DNA of 64,000 nucleotides from JALOLG01 sp963776935 (GTDB taxonomy: Bacteria; Actinomycetota; Acidimicrobiia; Acidimicrobiales; Ilumatobacteraceae). The position numbers and the translations under genes were made by a program. Shown here one piece after another: positions 1 to 8,978 of this stretch. Position 1 is the first letter of the stretch, and every line of letters starts with the position of its first letter. The notes under the pieces are model-generated. The model was not told where the DNA came from and made no database searches. It saw nothing but the letters and a program-made list of their open reading frames with translations. The DNA is taken from positions 186,001 to 250,000 of the forward strand of contig CAVZOP010000012.1 in assembly GCA_963776935.1 (NCBI GenBank), written 5' to 3'.

Positions 1-2063
1 CCTTCGCGTGCGCCTCCCACAGCGCCGCCCCGTTCTGCGCCGACAGCGCGACCGCCCGATCGAACCGGGCGCGCGCGGCGTCGAGATCGCCGCTGGCCAC
101 GTGGGCGAGGCCGGCGAAGTGGGCCGCGAAACCCATCACCACGGTGCCGAGCCCGACCGTGATGGTGCGGTCGCCGAGGTCGTCGAGTCGCGGACGCGCA
201 CCACGCGCCGATCGCTGCGTCCTCACGACGTGCCCCGGCTTCGGCGGCGTAGGCGACGAACGGCCAGAACGCGTCGTCGACCGGCACCAGCGGCGCCAGC
301 TCGATCAACGGCTCGCCGTCGCCGTCGGGCTCGCAGAGAGCGAGGATCGCGTGCCACGCACTCGGTCCGCGCTCTTTGGCCCGCAGGCGGACGAGGTCGG
401 CGAGCAGCTCGAGCTCGTCGCGTTCGAACAGCAGCAGCAGTTGCTGGAGCGAGGCCGCGATCTCGGCGTTGAACGTTCGGTAGCGGTCGCCGTCCCGCAG
501 CGTCGCGTCGATGAGCCGCGGGACGTCGTCGAGCTCCCCCCGTGCGAGCGCGTTCGTCGTCCGGCACAGCGACACCCTCACGGCGCCGAACGGCAAGAGC
601 GCTTTCTCGGCGGCCCGTTCCAGCACGGGGAGCAGTTCGTCGACGGCGGTGAGGTTGCCGAGCGTGTACTCGGCGCGCAGCAACCCCTGGATCGCGGCCA
701 CCGTCAGCGTCGCGTCGTCGGCGCTGCGGGCGACGTCGTAGGACTTCATCGCCATCTCGTGGACCACCGTGGCATCGGCGCCGTGGACCGCGGCGACGAT
801 GCTCCGAGCGGCGAGCCAGACGGCCTCGCTGCGCGGCGACCGCGTCGATTCGTGCGCCAGCTGGGCCGCGTCGAGGAGTCGTTCGGCGGCCGGCGATCCG
901 TCGATGAACGTGACGATCACCGCGGCCGCGCACAGGAGGTCGACCCGCTCGGTCGCGTCGGCGGCGAGCAGCTCCAGCGGCTCGGTCAGCTCGACGAGCG
1001 CCGCCGTCTTGTCTTCGGGTACCCCACTGCCGACCCGGACGAGCGCCGCCTGCGCCAGCAGCTGTCCGTCGCCCCTGGCGCGGGCGATCGCCTGGGCCTG
1101 GTCGATCAACGCATGCGGATCACCGCCACCGGAGAGTGACAGTGCCTGCGCCTGCGCCAGCAGGGCGAGCGCCAAGGTGCGCTGATCACCGTCGGCGCGT
1201 GCCTCGGCGATGGTGGCGTCGATGATCGTGAGCGCCTCCTCGTAGACGCCGATTCGGATCAACGCCACCGCGGCCCGGAGCCGCGAGTCCGTCCGCCCGA
1301 CCGATCGGCCGTCGCGCTCGCGGACGGTGAGGATCAGATCGGGGTCCTGGCGCAGGATCCTCATCTCGAGCTCCGACAGCGCCGGCGACGGCGCCAGCCC
1401 GAGCCGTTCGCGCAGCGTCGTGCGCATCCGAGAGATCGCCTCGAGCGCTTCGGACTGGCGTCCCGCCCGGTACAGCGTGAGCGCCAGCATCTCGGCCCGG
1501 CGTTCGCGTGTCGGACACCGATCGAGGGCACTGCGCAGCTCGGACACCAGCGACGCCGGCTCGTGGTCGACGAGTCGCAGCTCGAAGCGCAGATCGACCG
1601 CCTGTTCACGGAGCTCGTCGAGGCGCACTCCCACGGTCTCGACCCACGCCAGCGGCTCGACGTCCTCGAACGCTCGCCCTCGCCATTCCGCCAGTGCGTC
1701 GTCGAGGGTGCGGACGCGTCCGCGGATCTCGAGCGACCGGTCGCGGCCACGAAGGAGGAGTTGTTCGAATCGCTCGGCGTCCACGCCGACCTCAGGGGCC
1801 AGCGTGTAGCCGCTCTGGGCGCGGACGATCGCGTCGTGACCGAGCGCGTTGCGCAGCCGTGTCAGCCCGACGCGGGCCGCGCCCTCGGTGCCGGTGCCGT
1901 CGGGCCAGACATCGTCGACGAGCCGGCCGAGCGAGATCGGGACGCGTTCGGCGACGGCCAGTCGAAGCGTGAGGAGCAGCTGGCGTCCGACGATCGGCGT
2001 GACCACGTCGTCGGCGACCACATGAGGTCGACCCAACATGCGAACGTCGATCCGCACCGCCAT
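1..2063 (-). CDS. BTAD/SARP-type transcriptional regulator, 3' end outside window, one frame change
   Basis: This looks like an AfsR/SARP-family activator. The start ATG (complement 2061-2063) opens a winged-helix DNA-binding domain (residues about 1-95, with RLVDDVWPDG), followed by a bacterial transcriptional activator domain (about 96-240, with TLYRAGRQSEAL). A long helical, TPR-like region then runs off the window. No nucleotide-binding ATPase domain is visible between the BTAD and the helical part. Around 195-225 the frame changes by one base: after ARREDAAIG the reading degenerates, while a convincing continuation (LDDLGDRTITVGLGTVVMG) runs in another frame to position 1. An indel error or a recent mutation is likely. 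It is divergent from the secreted repeat protein, which could be a target. The family assignment is firm; the regulated genes are unknown. Confidence 0.8.
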   Translation of the reverse strand, partial: MAVRIDVRMLGRPHVVADDVVTPIVGRQLLLTLRLAVAERVPISLGRLVDDVWPDGTGTEGAARVGLTRLRNALGHDAIVRAQSGYTLAPEVGVDAERFEQLLLRGRDRSLEIRGRVRTLDDALAEWRGRAFEDVEPLAWVETVGVRLDELREQAVDLRFELRLVDHEPASLVSELRSALDRCPTRERRAEMLALTLYRAGRQSEALEAISRMRTTLRERLGLAPSPALSELEMRILRQDPDLILTVRERDGRSVGRTDSRLRAAVALIRIGVYEEALTIIDATIAEARADGDQRTLALALLAQAQALSLSGGGDPHALIDQAQAIARARGDGQLLAQAALVRVGSGVPEDKTAALVELTEPLELLAADATERVDLLCAAAVIVTFIDGSPAAERLLDAAQLAHESTRSPRSEAVWLAARSIVAAVHGADATVVHEMAMKSYDVARSADDATLTVAAIQGLLRAEYTLGNLTAVDELLPVLERAAEKALLPFGAVRVSLCRTTNALARGELDDVPRLIDATLRDGDRYRTFNAEIAASLQQLLLLFERDELELLADLVRLRAKERGPSAWHAILALCEPDGDGEPLIELAPLVPVDDAFWPFVAYAAEAGARREDAAIGAWCASATRRPRRPHHHGRARHRGDGFRGPLRRPRPRGQRRSRRRARPVRSGGRAVGAERGGAVGGARE

Positions 2064-2185
2064 GTCGACCCGATGCTACTGGCGCGTGCGGTCGATGTAA
2101 CGGCGCCGTAACAGCTGGCGCATAGAACGCAGTCCACAGAGCGGGTCGTCGCGTCATGCGGCGAAAGTCGGAGGAAACCCATTTC

Positions 2186-4582
2186 ATGAAGCGTCTTTTG
2201 GTGTGCGCGATCGCGCTCGGAGTGACATTGTCGGCCGGGATTGCCACGGCGGCTCCCGGCGATCCGGATCCTGGCTTCGGCAGCGCCGGCGTCGTGACGG
2301 GAGGGCTGCTCGACACGTTCGGTGCACTCGACGTCGACGCGTCGGAGCGGGTCGTCGTGGCGGGCACGACCGGGGGGCAGGCGGCACTCGCCCGCTACAC
2401 CGCTACTGGCGCGCCCGACACGGGCTTCTCCGACGATGGTCGCGTCGAGCTCGGGCTGACGGGCGTTGGCTTCCGGGTGTTCGACCTGCGGACGCTCGAC
2501 GACGGCTCGACGGTCGTTGCCTTCTTGTACCGCACCGACCCGATGGACCCGTACAGCTGGCTGTTTGCGGTTGCCAAGGTGTCGGCGACCGGCGGCCTGG
2601 TCGGCGGATATGGATCCGGGGGCACGGCGACGTACCCGCTGTTCGGGGTGTTCCTCCATCCCGATGGGGCCATCGCGTCCGACGGCTCGGTCACGTTCAC
2701 GGCGCAGTTCTCCGGCATCCCGAACAACAGCGGGCATGTCCAGTTCGACGCCAACGGGAACGAGGTCGCGGACGCAACCAACCCTCAGTACGACACTTCG
2801 TTGGTGCCGGCCGGCTGCAACGCGATGGGCGGCTACGCGGCGCGCGGCGTTGTTCGCCCGACGACCACCGATGAGATCCATGTCGGGTTGGCGATGCTGT
2901 TGTGCCCCGGTGACACGGAACAGAGCCGGGTGGTCCTCACCTCGCAGGCGCTCGTCTCCGGCGCCATCAACTGGTCGGTCATGCTGCCGATCGCGGAGAC
3001 CGCCGATTTCGACGACACGATCGCCATCGATCTCGTCGGCTCGGACGTCGTCTTCGAATCGCACGTCGGGGCAACCACCCACGTGCACCGCTACACGACG
3101 TCCGGCGCTCCGGTCGGGAGTTGGGGGGCGGGCGGGGTGGCCACGCTCGCCGCCGGCTTCGGCGAAGTCGGCGGGTTCACGGCACTGGCCAACGGTCGAG
3201 TGGGTGCCGTCAACGCGGGGTCATACGCGTCGCCGTCCGCGACACTGCTCATCGATCGGCTGCTGTCGAACGGTGCCGTCGACTCGACGTTCCCGAGGGT
3301 GTCGACGCCGATGGGTGGCGACCTGACCACGACCGACATCGCCGGCGCCGCCGACGGTGGCGTGCTCGTCACCACGCAAGCCGCGTCGGCCAGCGCATTG
3401 CGTCGCTACGACGGTGGTCCGGTCGCCGGGTCGGCGCTGGAGTCGCTGACACCTGGACGCTTGATGGACACCCGTGAGGGTCAGTCGACGGTCGACGGAC
3501 AGTTCGCCGGGATCGGTGTGCGGGCTGCGAACTCGGTGACCGAGTTGCAGGTCGGCGGTCGAGGTGGCGTGCCGGTCGATGCCGACGCGGTGGTGCTCAA
3601 CGTCACGGTGACGGCGCCCGCCGGGTCGGGCTTCATCACGGTGTACCCGTGCGGCCAGGCGGTGCCCACGACGTCGAACTTGAACTTCGTGGCGGGTGAC
3701 ACGGTTCCCAACGCGGTCGTCGTGAAGATGGGCGTGGGTGGCCAGGTGTGCCTGTTCGCCGCCGAGTCGGCGACGCATCTGATCGCCGATGTCAACGGCT
3801 ACTTCCCTGCCGGCTCCGGATTCGAGTCGTTGGCGCCGGGCCGCTTGTTGGACTCCCGTGAGGGTCAGTCGACGGTCGACGGTCAGTTCGCGGGCATCGG
3901 CGTGCGGGCCGCCAACTCGGTCACCGAGCTCCTCGTCGGGGGTCGGGGTGGCGTGCCCGCCGGCGCCGACGCAGTCGTCCTCAACGTGACCGTCACCGGT
4001 GCCGCTGGCAACGGTTTCATCACGGTGTATCCGTGCGGTCAGGCGGTACCGACGACGTCGAACCTGAACTTCGTCACCGGCGACACGGTGCCCAACGCAG
4101 TCATCGTCAAGGTCGGCACCGACGGCAAGGTGTGTCTGTTCGCAGCGGAGTCGGCGACGCATCTGATCGCCGATGTGAACGGCTACTTCCCGGCCGGTTC
4201 GGGGTTCGAGTCGTTGTCGCCGGGTCGGTTGATGGACTCCCGCGAGGGTCAGTCGACGATCGACGGGCAGTTCGCGGGCATCGGTCTGCGGGCCGCCAAC
4301 TCGGTGACCGAGCTGCAGGTGGGTGGGCGCGGCGGTGTGCCGGTCGACGCCGACGCGGTGGTGTTGAACGTGACGGTGACGGGTGCAACGGGGTCGGGCT
4401 TCATCACGGTGTTCCCGTGCGGGCAGCCGATACCGACGGCATCGAACCTCAACTTCGTGGCGGGTGACACGGTGCCCAACGCGGTCGTGGTGAAGGTCGG
4501 CGCCGGTGGGAGGGTGTGTCTGTTCGCGGCGGAGTCGGCGACGCACTTGATCGCCGATGTGAACGGCTACTTCCCGGCCTGA
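2186..4582 (+). CDS. Secreted delta-60-repeat protein with three 128-residue C-terminal repeats
   Basis: An exported protein of about 798 aa. The start at 2186 is chosen because GGAGGA lies 10 nt upstream and a classical signal peptide follows (MKRLLVCAIALGVTLSAG, cleavage near TAA-APG). An in-frame ATG at 2156 would add ten residues before the signal peptide. The N-terminal half carries delta-60-type repeats (for example DPGFGSAGVVT, DTGFSDDGRVEL), which usually form beta-propeller-like surfaces. The C-terminal 380 residues are three near-identical 128-residue repeats with the signatures PGRLMD, VVLNVTVT, GFITV, SNLNF, VCLF and HLIADVNGYF. Repeats of this sort are frequent in Acidimicrobiia exoproteins, usually C-terminal; a surface-attachment role is only inference. 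It stands alone, with its own terminator-like hairpin downstream. Confidence 0.85.
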   Translation: MKRLLVCAIALGVTLSAGIATAAPGDPDPGFGSAGVVTGGLLDTFGALDVDASERVVVAGTTGGQAALARYTATGAPDTGFSDDGRVELGLTGVGFRVFDLRTLDDGSTVVAFLYRTDPMDPYSWLFAVAKVSATGGLVGGYGSGGTATYPLFGVFLHPDGAIASDGSVTFTAQFSGIPNNSGHVQFDANGNEVADATNPQYDTSLVPAGCNAMGGYAARGVVRPTTTDEIHVGLAMLLCPGDTEQSRVVLTSQALVSGAINWSVMLPIAETADFDDTIAIDLVGSDVVFESHVGATTHVHRYTTSGAPVGSWGAGGVATLAAGFGEVGGFTALANGRVGAVNAGSYASPSATLLIDRLLSNGAVDSTFPRVSTPMGGDLTTTDIAGAADGGVLVTTQAASASALRRYDGGPVAGSALESLTPGRLMDTREGQSTVDGQFAGIGVRAANSVTELQVGGRGGVPVDADAVVLNVTVTAPAGSGFITVYPCGQAVPTTSNLNFVAGDTVPNAVVVKMGVGGQVCLFAAESATHLIADVNGYFPAGSGFESLAPGRLLDSREGQSTVDGQFAGIGVRAANSVTELLVGGRGGVPAGADAVVLNVTVTGAAGNGFITVYPCGQAVPTTSNLNFVTGDTVPNAVIVKVGTDGKVCLFAAESATHLIADVNGYFPAGSGFESLSPGRLMDSREGQSTIDGQFAGIGLRAANSVTELQVGGRGGVPVDADAVVLNVTVTGATGSGFITVFPCGQPIPTASNLNFVAGDTVPNAVVVKVGAGGRVCLFAAESATHLIADVNGYFPA
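3440..4579 (+). repeat. Three tandem 384-bp coding repeats
   Basis: The unit begins at GAGTCG and recurs at 3440, 3824 and 4208, an exact 384-bp period (128 codons). The third copy ends with the gene. Copies are highly similar at DNA level, with blocks such as GGTCAGTCGACGGTCGACGG nearly unchanged, suggesting recent duplication or gene conversion. They are in frame and preserve reading through each junction. Confidence 0.9.
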
Positions 4583-4586
4583 GTCG

Positions 4587-4627
4587 TGATGTCCCGCTGG
4601 CCGTGCCGCTCGGTCAGCGGGGCATCA
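4587..4627 (+). terminator. Terminator-like hairpin after the secreted repeat protein
   Basis: The arms 4587-4602 and 4612-4627 pair over 16 positions with two mismatches, around a 9-nt loop, four bases after the stop codon. There is no T-tract, so this is a GC-rich hairpin that could end transcription or stabilise the 3' end; it could also serve the converging PIG-L gene. Confidence 0.45.
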
Positions 4628-4634
4628 CTGTCTA

Positions 4635-4680
4635 GGACATCTCCTGCGACATCTCCTCGGACATCACTCCCAGGACATCA
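4635..4680. repeat. Degenerate GGACATC micro-repeat at the end of the PIG-L gene
   Basis: About four imperfect 11-13 bp units built on GACATC(T/A)C follow each other and run into the stop codon of the PIG-L gene (complement 4678-4680). The inverse motif GATGTCC occurs at 4589, so the region can also fold. No function can be assigned. Confidence 0.5.
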
Positions 4681-5390
4681 GTTCCGGAGACGTCCAGGGG
4701 ACACGATCGTGGACGCGTCGACGAAGCACTCCTCGCGGTTCGTGCCCTGCCAGACGTCGGGGTCGAGGGTCGCGATCGCATCGGCGGTCTGCGACGCCAT
4801 CGCCGCCAGGGCGGCCAGCTTCTGGTCGAGGAGTCCGTCGTGCAGGACGTGGTGGATGGCCAGATCGGCGGTCGGGTAGCCGAGCGGCCGCTCGTCGGTC
4901 ATGTAGATGCCCCACTCCTCGTAGGTCGCGCCGTACGTGGCCACATGTTCATGTGTGATCGTCGCGTAGAGCAGCCGTCCTGGCCGGCCGGCCGACTCCC
5001 ACGCTGTCGTCGTCCACGCCCCGATCGAGATGTGGTCCGGGTGGAACGTCATCCCGTCGGCACCGAACGTGAGGATCGTGTCGGGCCGGATCTCGTCGAT
5101 CAGGTCGGTGAGCACCGCGACGCCGACCGCCGGGTCGGTCGTCGCGAGCGTGCCGTCGGCGAACCCGAGGAAGCGATGGTCCTCGATGCCGAGCACCGCC
5201 ATCGCCGCCTTCGTCTCGTCGAGCCGTACGCGCGCCAGCCGTTCGGGCGGCCAGGTGACGGGGTCGATGTGCCGTGCTCACCGGCGGTGGCCGAGACGCA
5301 GACGACCCGTTGTCCAGCTGCTGCGCAGGCCGCCATCAGCCCGCCGGCGAGGTACGTCTCGTCGTCGGGGTGGGCCCACACCGACAACAC
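4678..5390 (-). CDS. PIG-L family deacetylase (MshB/Mca-like), one frame change
   Basis: A zinc-dependent N-acetylglucosaminyl deacetylase-type protein of the LmbE/PIG-L family. In actinobacteria these include MshB and Mca of mycothiol metabolism, but the substrate here cannot be told. The GTG at 5390 begins VLSVWAHPDDETYLAGG, which holds the family metal-binding motif AHPDDE; the late metal site is seen in FHPDH. A TGA lies just upstream in this frame, so the start cannot move far. Near 5268 the frame shifts by one base: GEHGTS is followed by nonsense, whereas DPVTWPPERLARVRLDETKA reads on in the frame that gives the conserved C-terminal part. Correcting a single missing base yields about 237 aa, normal for the family. 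Confidence 0.75.
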
Positions 5391-5604
5391 GGTGCCGAGC
5401 GCAGCTGACGCCGAGCGCGTTCAGGCGAGCGGTCTCCAGGATCTCGACGTCGTCGAAATCGACCAGCGGACCCGACGACGCGACCGGACGGTGCCAGCCG
5501 TGCCAGCCGAGGCCGGCGCCCAGATAGCCGGCCTGCCCGTGGAGCGAGCCGAGGATCGACGCGGGCCGCCGCACTGGGGTGATGATCTCGTCGTTCTCGG
5601 CCAT
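5278..5604 (-). CDS. Possible small ORF upstream of the PIG-L gene
   Basis: An ATG at 5604 opens MAENDEIITPVRRPASILG and continues with codon usage typical of real genes here (third-position G/C) to about 5400, after which it overlaps the PIG-L gene in another frame and becomes arginine-rich. It may be a short real protein whose true end is obscured by an indel near 5400, or a chance ORF. No family is recognised. Confidence 0.25.
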   Translation of the reverse strand: MAENDEIITPVRRPASILGSLHGQAGYLGAGLGWHGWHRPVASSGPLVDFDDVEILETARLNALGVSCARHRVVGVGPPRRRDVPRRRADGGLRSSWTTGRLRLGHRR

Positions 5605-5659
5605 GGTCTCATTGTGCGCACCGCTGGTTGCAGCCCACTTGCAAGCCGGTGACACCGAA

Positions 5660-5702
5660 CTGTCTGCTTCAGATTAAGCGTGACGCCGTCTGAAGCAGAC
5701 AG
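5660..5702. promoter_or_regulatory. Perfect 14-bp inverted repeat upstream of the LLM oxidoreductase
   Basis: CTGTCTGCTTCAGA (5660-5673) is repeated in perfect inversion at 5689-5702 with a 15-nt spacer. It sits between divergent genes, 54 bp before the proposed LLM start. There is no T-tract. An operator for a dimeric repressor is the simplest reading; a REP-like palindrome is possible. Confidence 0.6.
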
Positions 5703-5755
5703 AACGGGATTGGGTAGGTTGCGGCTTCGACCGTCGACCCGTGGGGGTGCTCAGC

Positions 5756-7066
5756 GTGAAGTTCGTGTGGTTCAACCTGCAGCCGTGGCCGCATCTCCCG
5801 AAGGACTTCCGCGAGAAGTACCGGTCGGTGTGGGTCGACATCCCCAACTCGTTGTTCGACCCCGTCAAGGGCCACGAGATGTACAACACGTACCTCGACC
5901 AGCTCGAGTTCGCCGACTCCGTCGGCTACGACGGGATCGGGTGCAACGAGCACCACCAGAACGGCTACGGCCTGATGCCGAGCCCCAACCTGATCGCCGC
6001 CACGCTCGCCCGCCGCACGACGCGATCCGCGATCTGCGTGATCGGCAACTCGATCGCCGGCTACAACCCGCCCAACCGCGTGGCCGAGGAGTTCGCGATG
6101 CTCGACTGCATCTCGGGCGGGCGGCTGATCGCCGGGTTCCCGGTCGGCACGCCGATGGACACCAACTTCTGCATGGGCCAGATCCCCGCCCTCACCCGCG
6201 ACAAGTACGCCGAGGCCCACGACCTGATCATCCAGGCGTGGACCCGCGAGAGCCCGTTCGCGTTCGACGGCAAGTACAACCAGCTGCGCTACGTCAACAC
6301 CTGGCCGCTTCCGGTCCAGAAACCGCACCCGCCGATCTACATCCCCGGCGGCGGCTCGATCGAGACGTGGGACTTCTGCCTCGACCACGACTACAACTAC
6401 AGCTACCTCTCGTTCTTCGGGTACAAGGCCGGCAAGGCGCTGCTCGACGGGTTCTGGGAGCGGCGGGCCGAGCGCGGCGACGCCGACGAGAACCCGTACC
6501 GGGCGAGCTTCGCCCAGATCGTGTGCGTCGCCGACACCGACGCCGAGGCCGAGAAGCTCTACGCCGAGCACATCCTCTACTTCTTCAACAACTGCCTGCA
6601 CGTCCACCCCGGCTTCGCCGACCCGCCCGGCTACCGCACGATCAACACGATCAAGGCCAACAAGCTGAGCCAGCTCCGCCAGGAGACGATGGAGATGTTC
6701 CAGCGCCTCACCTGGCGGGACGTCGTCGACAACGGGCTGGTGATCGCCGGCAGCCCCGACACCGTCGCCGGGCAGATGGAGGAGCTCGCCAAGACGTTGC
6801 GGGTCGGCACCGTGTTCTGCCTCCAGCACATGGGCGACATGACCGACTGGAAGACCCGCTACTCGACCCAGCTGTTCGCCGAGAAGGTGATGCCGCGGCT
6901 GAAGGACATCTGGTCGGAGTACGACGGCAGCAAGTGGTGGTGCCAGCCGCTCGACGACCGGCGGGTCAACGACGAGGCCAGCTTCGCCAACGCCCGGCGC
7001 TCGCCCGAGTTCCCGGCCGGCTACGTGTCCGATCTCGGGGCTGACCTGCCAGAGGGCGCGATCTGA
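5756..7066 (+). CDS. LLM class flavin-dependent oxidoreductase
   Basis: A luciferase-like monooxygenase of about 436 aa. It is expected to use reduced flavin (FMN or F420) to oxidise or reduce an organic substrate in the cytoplasm. The GTG at 5756 gives the usual N-terminus KFVWFNLQPWPHLP, with a GGGGG ribosome-binding stretch about 8 nt upstream; a GTG at 5741 is the alternative. Typical LLM features are visible: the early active-site region with NEHHQN, the SGGRLIAGFPVG phosphate-loop region, and IYIPGGGS. It overlaps the next gene by one base (TGATG), so it forms an operon with an alpha/beta hydrolase. The pairing suggests degradation of a hydrophobic compound, but the substrate is unknown. 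Confidence 0.85.
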   Translation: MKFVWFNLQPWPHLPKDFREKYRSVWVDIPNSLFDPVKGHEMYNTYLDQLEFADSVGYDGIGCNEHHQNGYGLMPSPNLIAATLARRTTRSAICVIGNSIAGYNPPNRVAEEFAMLDCISGGRLIAGFPVGTPMDTNFCMGQIPALTRDKYAEAHDLIIQAWTRESPFAFDGKYNQLRYVNTWPLPVQKPHPPIYIPGGGSIETWDFCLDHDYNYSYLSFFGYKAGKALLDGFWERRAERGDADENPYRASFAQIVCVADTDAEAEKLYAEHILYFFNNCLHVHPGFADPPGYRTINTIKANKLSQLRQETMEMFQRLTWRDVVDNGLVIAGSPDTVAGQMEELAKTLRVGTVFCLQHMGDMTDWKTRYSTQLFAEKVMPRLKDIWSEYDGSKWWCQPLDDRRVNDEASFANARRSPEFPAGYVSDLGADLPEGAI

Positions 7067-7863
7067 TGGCGGTCGAATCACGCACGGTGACGACCCGGCG
7101 GGGGATCGACGCCAAGGTCCACACCCGCGGCGACGGACCACCGCTGGTGTGGTTCCACGGCGCCGGAGGGCTGTTCCCGATCGAGCCGATGCTCGACCTG
7201 GTGGCCGAGCAGCACACCGTCCACGCCGCCGAATGGCCGGGCTTCGGTGACGAGCAGACCGAGGGCTACCTCGAGGACATGCTCGACTTCACGTTGCACG
7301 GCTGGGACCTCGTCGACACGATGAGGCTCGGCGAGACACCGCACGTCGCCGGTCACTCGATGGGCGGCATGATCGCCGCCGAGATGGCGGCCGTGAACCC
7401 GTACGGCATGCGGTCGCTGGTGCTGATCGGCGCCACCGGGCTGTGGCTCGACGAGCAGCCGGTCCCCGACATCTTCTCGATGCTGCCGTTCGAGCTCGCC
7501 GAGGTGCTGTTCGCCGACCCGGTGGTCGGCGAGGCGGTCCTCACCGCCGGCCTCGACTTCAGCGACGACGAGGCGCTCACCAACTTCCTGGTGCTCAACT
7601 CGCGGCGGCTCGGCACGGCCGGCAAGATCCTGTTCCCGATCCCCAACCGTCGCCTGTCGAAGCGCCTGTACCGGGTCACCACGCCGACGTTGCTGCTGTG
7701 GGGCGAGCACGACAAGCTCGTGCCGCCGGTCTACGCCGAGCGGTTCCGGGAGCTGCTCGTGTCGACGTCCGCATACGTCGAGACGGTCGGCGGCGCCGGC
7801 CACATGCTCCCCTACGAGCAGCCCGAGCTCGCCGCCCGCGCCATCGTCGCCTTCCTGTCCTGA
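7066..7863 (+). CDS. Alpha/beta hydrolase
   Basis: A 265-aa soluble alpha/beta-hydrolase-fold protein. The nucleophile elbow is AGHSMGGMIAAE (Ser in GHSMG), the acid region is LWGEHDKLVPP, and the catalytic histidine lies in GAGHMLPYEQPE. The oxyanion region appears as VWFHGAGG. Its start overlaps the LLM stop by one base, so translation is probably coupled. It could be a C-C bond hydrolase or esterase acting on the LLM product; this is inference from pairing. Confidence 0.85.
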   Translation: MAVESRTVTTRRGIDAKVHTRGDGPPLVWFHGAGGLFPIEPMLDLVAEQHTVHAAEWPGFGDEQTEGYLEDMLDFTLHGWDLVDTMRLGETPHVAGHSMGGMIAAEMAAVNPYGMRSLVLIGATGLWLDEQPVPDIFSMLPFELAEVLFADPVVGEAVLTAGLDFSDDEALTNFLVLNSRRLGTAGKILFPIPNRRLSKRLYRVTTPTLLLWGEHDKLVPPVYAERFRELLVSTSAYVETVGGAGHMLPYEQPELAARAIVAFLS

Positions 7864-7881
7864 CCGCCCTGTTCTCGTGAA

Positions 7882-7908
7882 GTTTCGGCGCCGTGGGAAC
7901 GGCGAAAC
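7882..7908. terminator. Small hairpin between convergent genes
   Basis: GTTTCG (7882-7887) pairs with CGAAAC (7903-7908), extended inside by CCG/CGG after a 3-nt bulge, with a six-base loop. It sits between the hydrolase stop and the WYL-regulator stop, the place for a bidirectional terminator. No clear T-tract. Confidence 0.4.
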
Positions 7909-7909
7909 G

Positions 7910-8872
7910 TCATGAGATCGGGGTGGGACGGGGGTAGGCGGCGGTGAGCTCGGCGCCGATGCGGGCGAGCTCGTCGCGCAGCTCGGGGGGATCGACGACC
8001 TCGAGGCGGGCGCCGAGCCCGGCGATCTCGCCGGCGAGCGATTGGACCGAGTGGCCGCGGATCTCGATCTGCACCCGACCGTCGTCCTCGGCGGCGCCGA
8101 TGCGGATGCGGGGGCCGAGCACGGTGCGGCACAACCACACCGAGTCGGGCTGGCAGCGGGCGTTGGCACGGACGGGTGTGCGGCGCTGCTCGACCTCGTC
8201 GGTCACCATCCGCCACGTCTCCGCCAGGTCGAACCCGTCTGGCCGTTCGACCGGCTCACCGGTGGGCTCGACCGACGTCATCCGGTCGACGCGGAACGTG
8301 CGCTGGCCGGCGTCGGTGCCGGCCACGAGATACCAGACCGTCCCCTTGGTGGCGAGCCCCAGCGGGTGGACGGTGCGGGTGGTCGTCGAACGGTCGCGGG
8401 CGACGTAGCCGAGCACGACCTGCTCGCCGGCGATGACCGCTTGCTGGATCGCGTCGAGGTGCTCTGGCGGCGGCCGCTCGTAGGCCGGCCCGTCCCACCC
8501 CGTCGGATCGATGTGGATCGCGCCGGATGCCGCCTCGGCGTCGGCCCGGAAGCTCTCCGGCAGGGCGCGCACGAGTTTGCGCAGGGCGGCCTTGACGCCC
8601 GGTGTCGCCGATGCCGGCCCGGCCACCATGAACAGCGCCCGCGCCTCGGCCGAGGTGAGGCCGCTGAGGTCGGTCCGGCCGCCGCCCGCCAGCCGCCAGC
8701 CGCCGTTGCGGCCCTGCATCGAGTACACGGGCAGGCCGGCGACGCCGAGCACGTCGAGGTCGCGGCGAGCGGTGCGCTCGGACACCTCCAGCTCGGCGGC
8801 CACCTCGGCGGCCGTCACCTGCCCGCGCTGTTGGAGCAGGAGGAGGATGGCGACGAGCCGGTCCGCGCGCAC
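7910..8872 (-). CDS. HTH/WYL-domain transcriptional regulator
   Basis: A 320-aa cytoplasmic regulator. The GTG at 8872 gives VRADRLVAILLLLQQRGQVT, the start of a DeoR/HTH_11 winged helix (residues about 4-58, with EVSERTARRDLDVL as recognition region). A WYL domain follows at about 130-220 (VVLGYVARDRS, TVWYLVAG), then a C-terminal extension domain. WYL domains commonly sense ligands, including nucleic acids, and regulate defence, DNA-damage or catabolic genes. The gene is divergent from the structured RNA candidate at 8921-9444 and convergent with the LLM/hydrolase pair. An AT-rich palindrome 107 bp upstream may be its operator. Confidence 0.85.
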   Translation of the reverse strand: MRADRLVAILLLLQQRGQVTAAEVAAELEVSERTARRDLDVLGVAGLPVYSMQGRNGGWRLAGGGRTDLSGLTSAEARALFMVAGPASATPGVKAALRKLVRALPESFRADAEAASGAIHIDPTGWDGPAYERPPPEHLDAIQQAVIAGEQVVLGYVARDRSTTTRTVHPLGLATKGTVWYLVAGTDAGQRTFRVDRMTSVEPTGEPVERPDGFDLAETWRMVTDEVEQRRTPVRANARCQPDSVWLCRTVLGPRIRIGAAEDDGRVQIEIRGHSVQSLAGEIAGLGARLEVVDPPELRDELARIGAELTAAYPRPTPIS

Positions 8873-8978
8873 GTTTGAACTGTGGCACACAAACCGTCCA
8901 CTCAGTGACCGGTTTCGGCAGACCAGGCGCAATGTCCCGGCGACTGGTCCCGAGCCGGCCGCGAAAGAATCTCGGGAG

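Noticed and set aside
5669..7141. Long minus-strand ORF opposite the LLM gene
   Set aside because: It is a mirror of the third-position G/C bias of the real + strand gene, with low-complexity Val/Gly/Arg/Asp composition.
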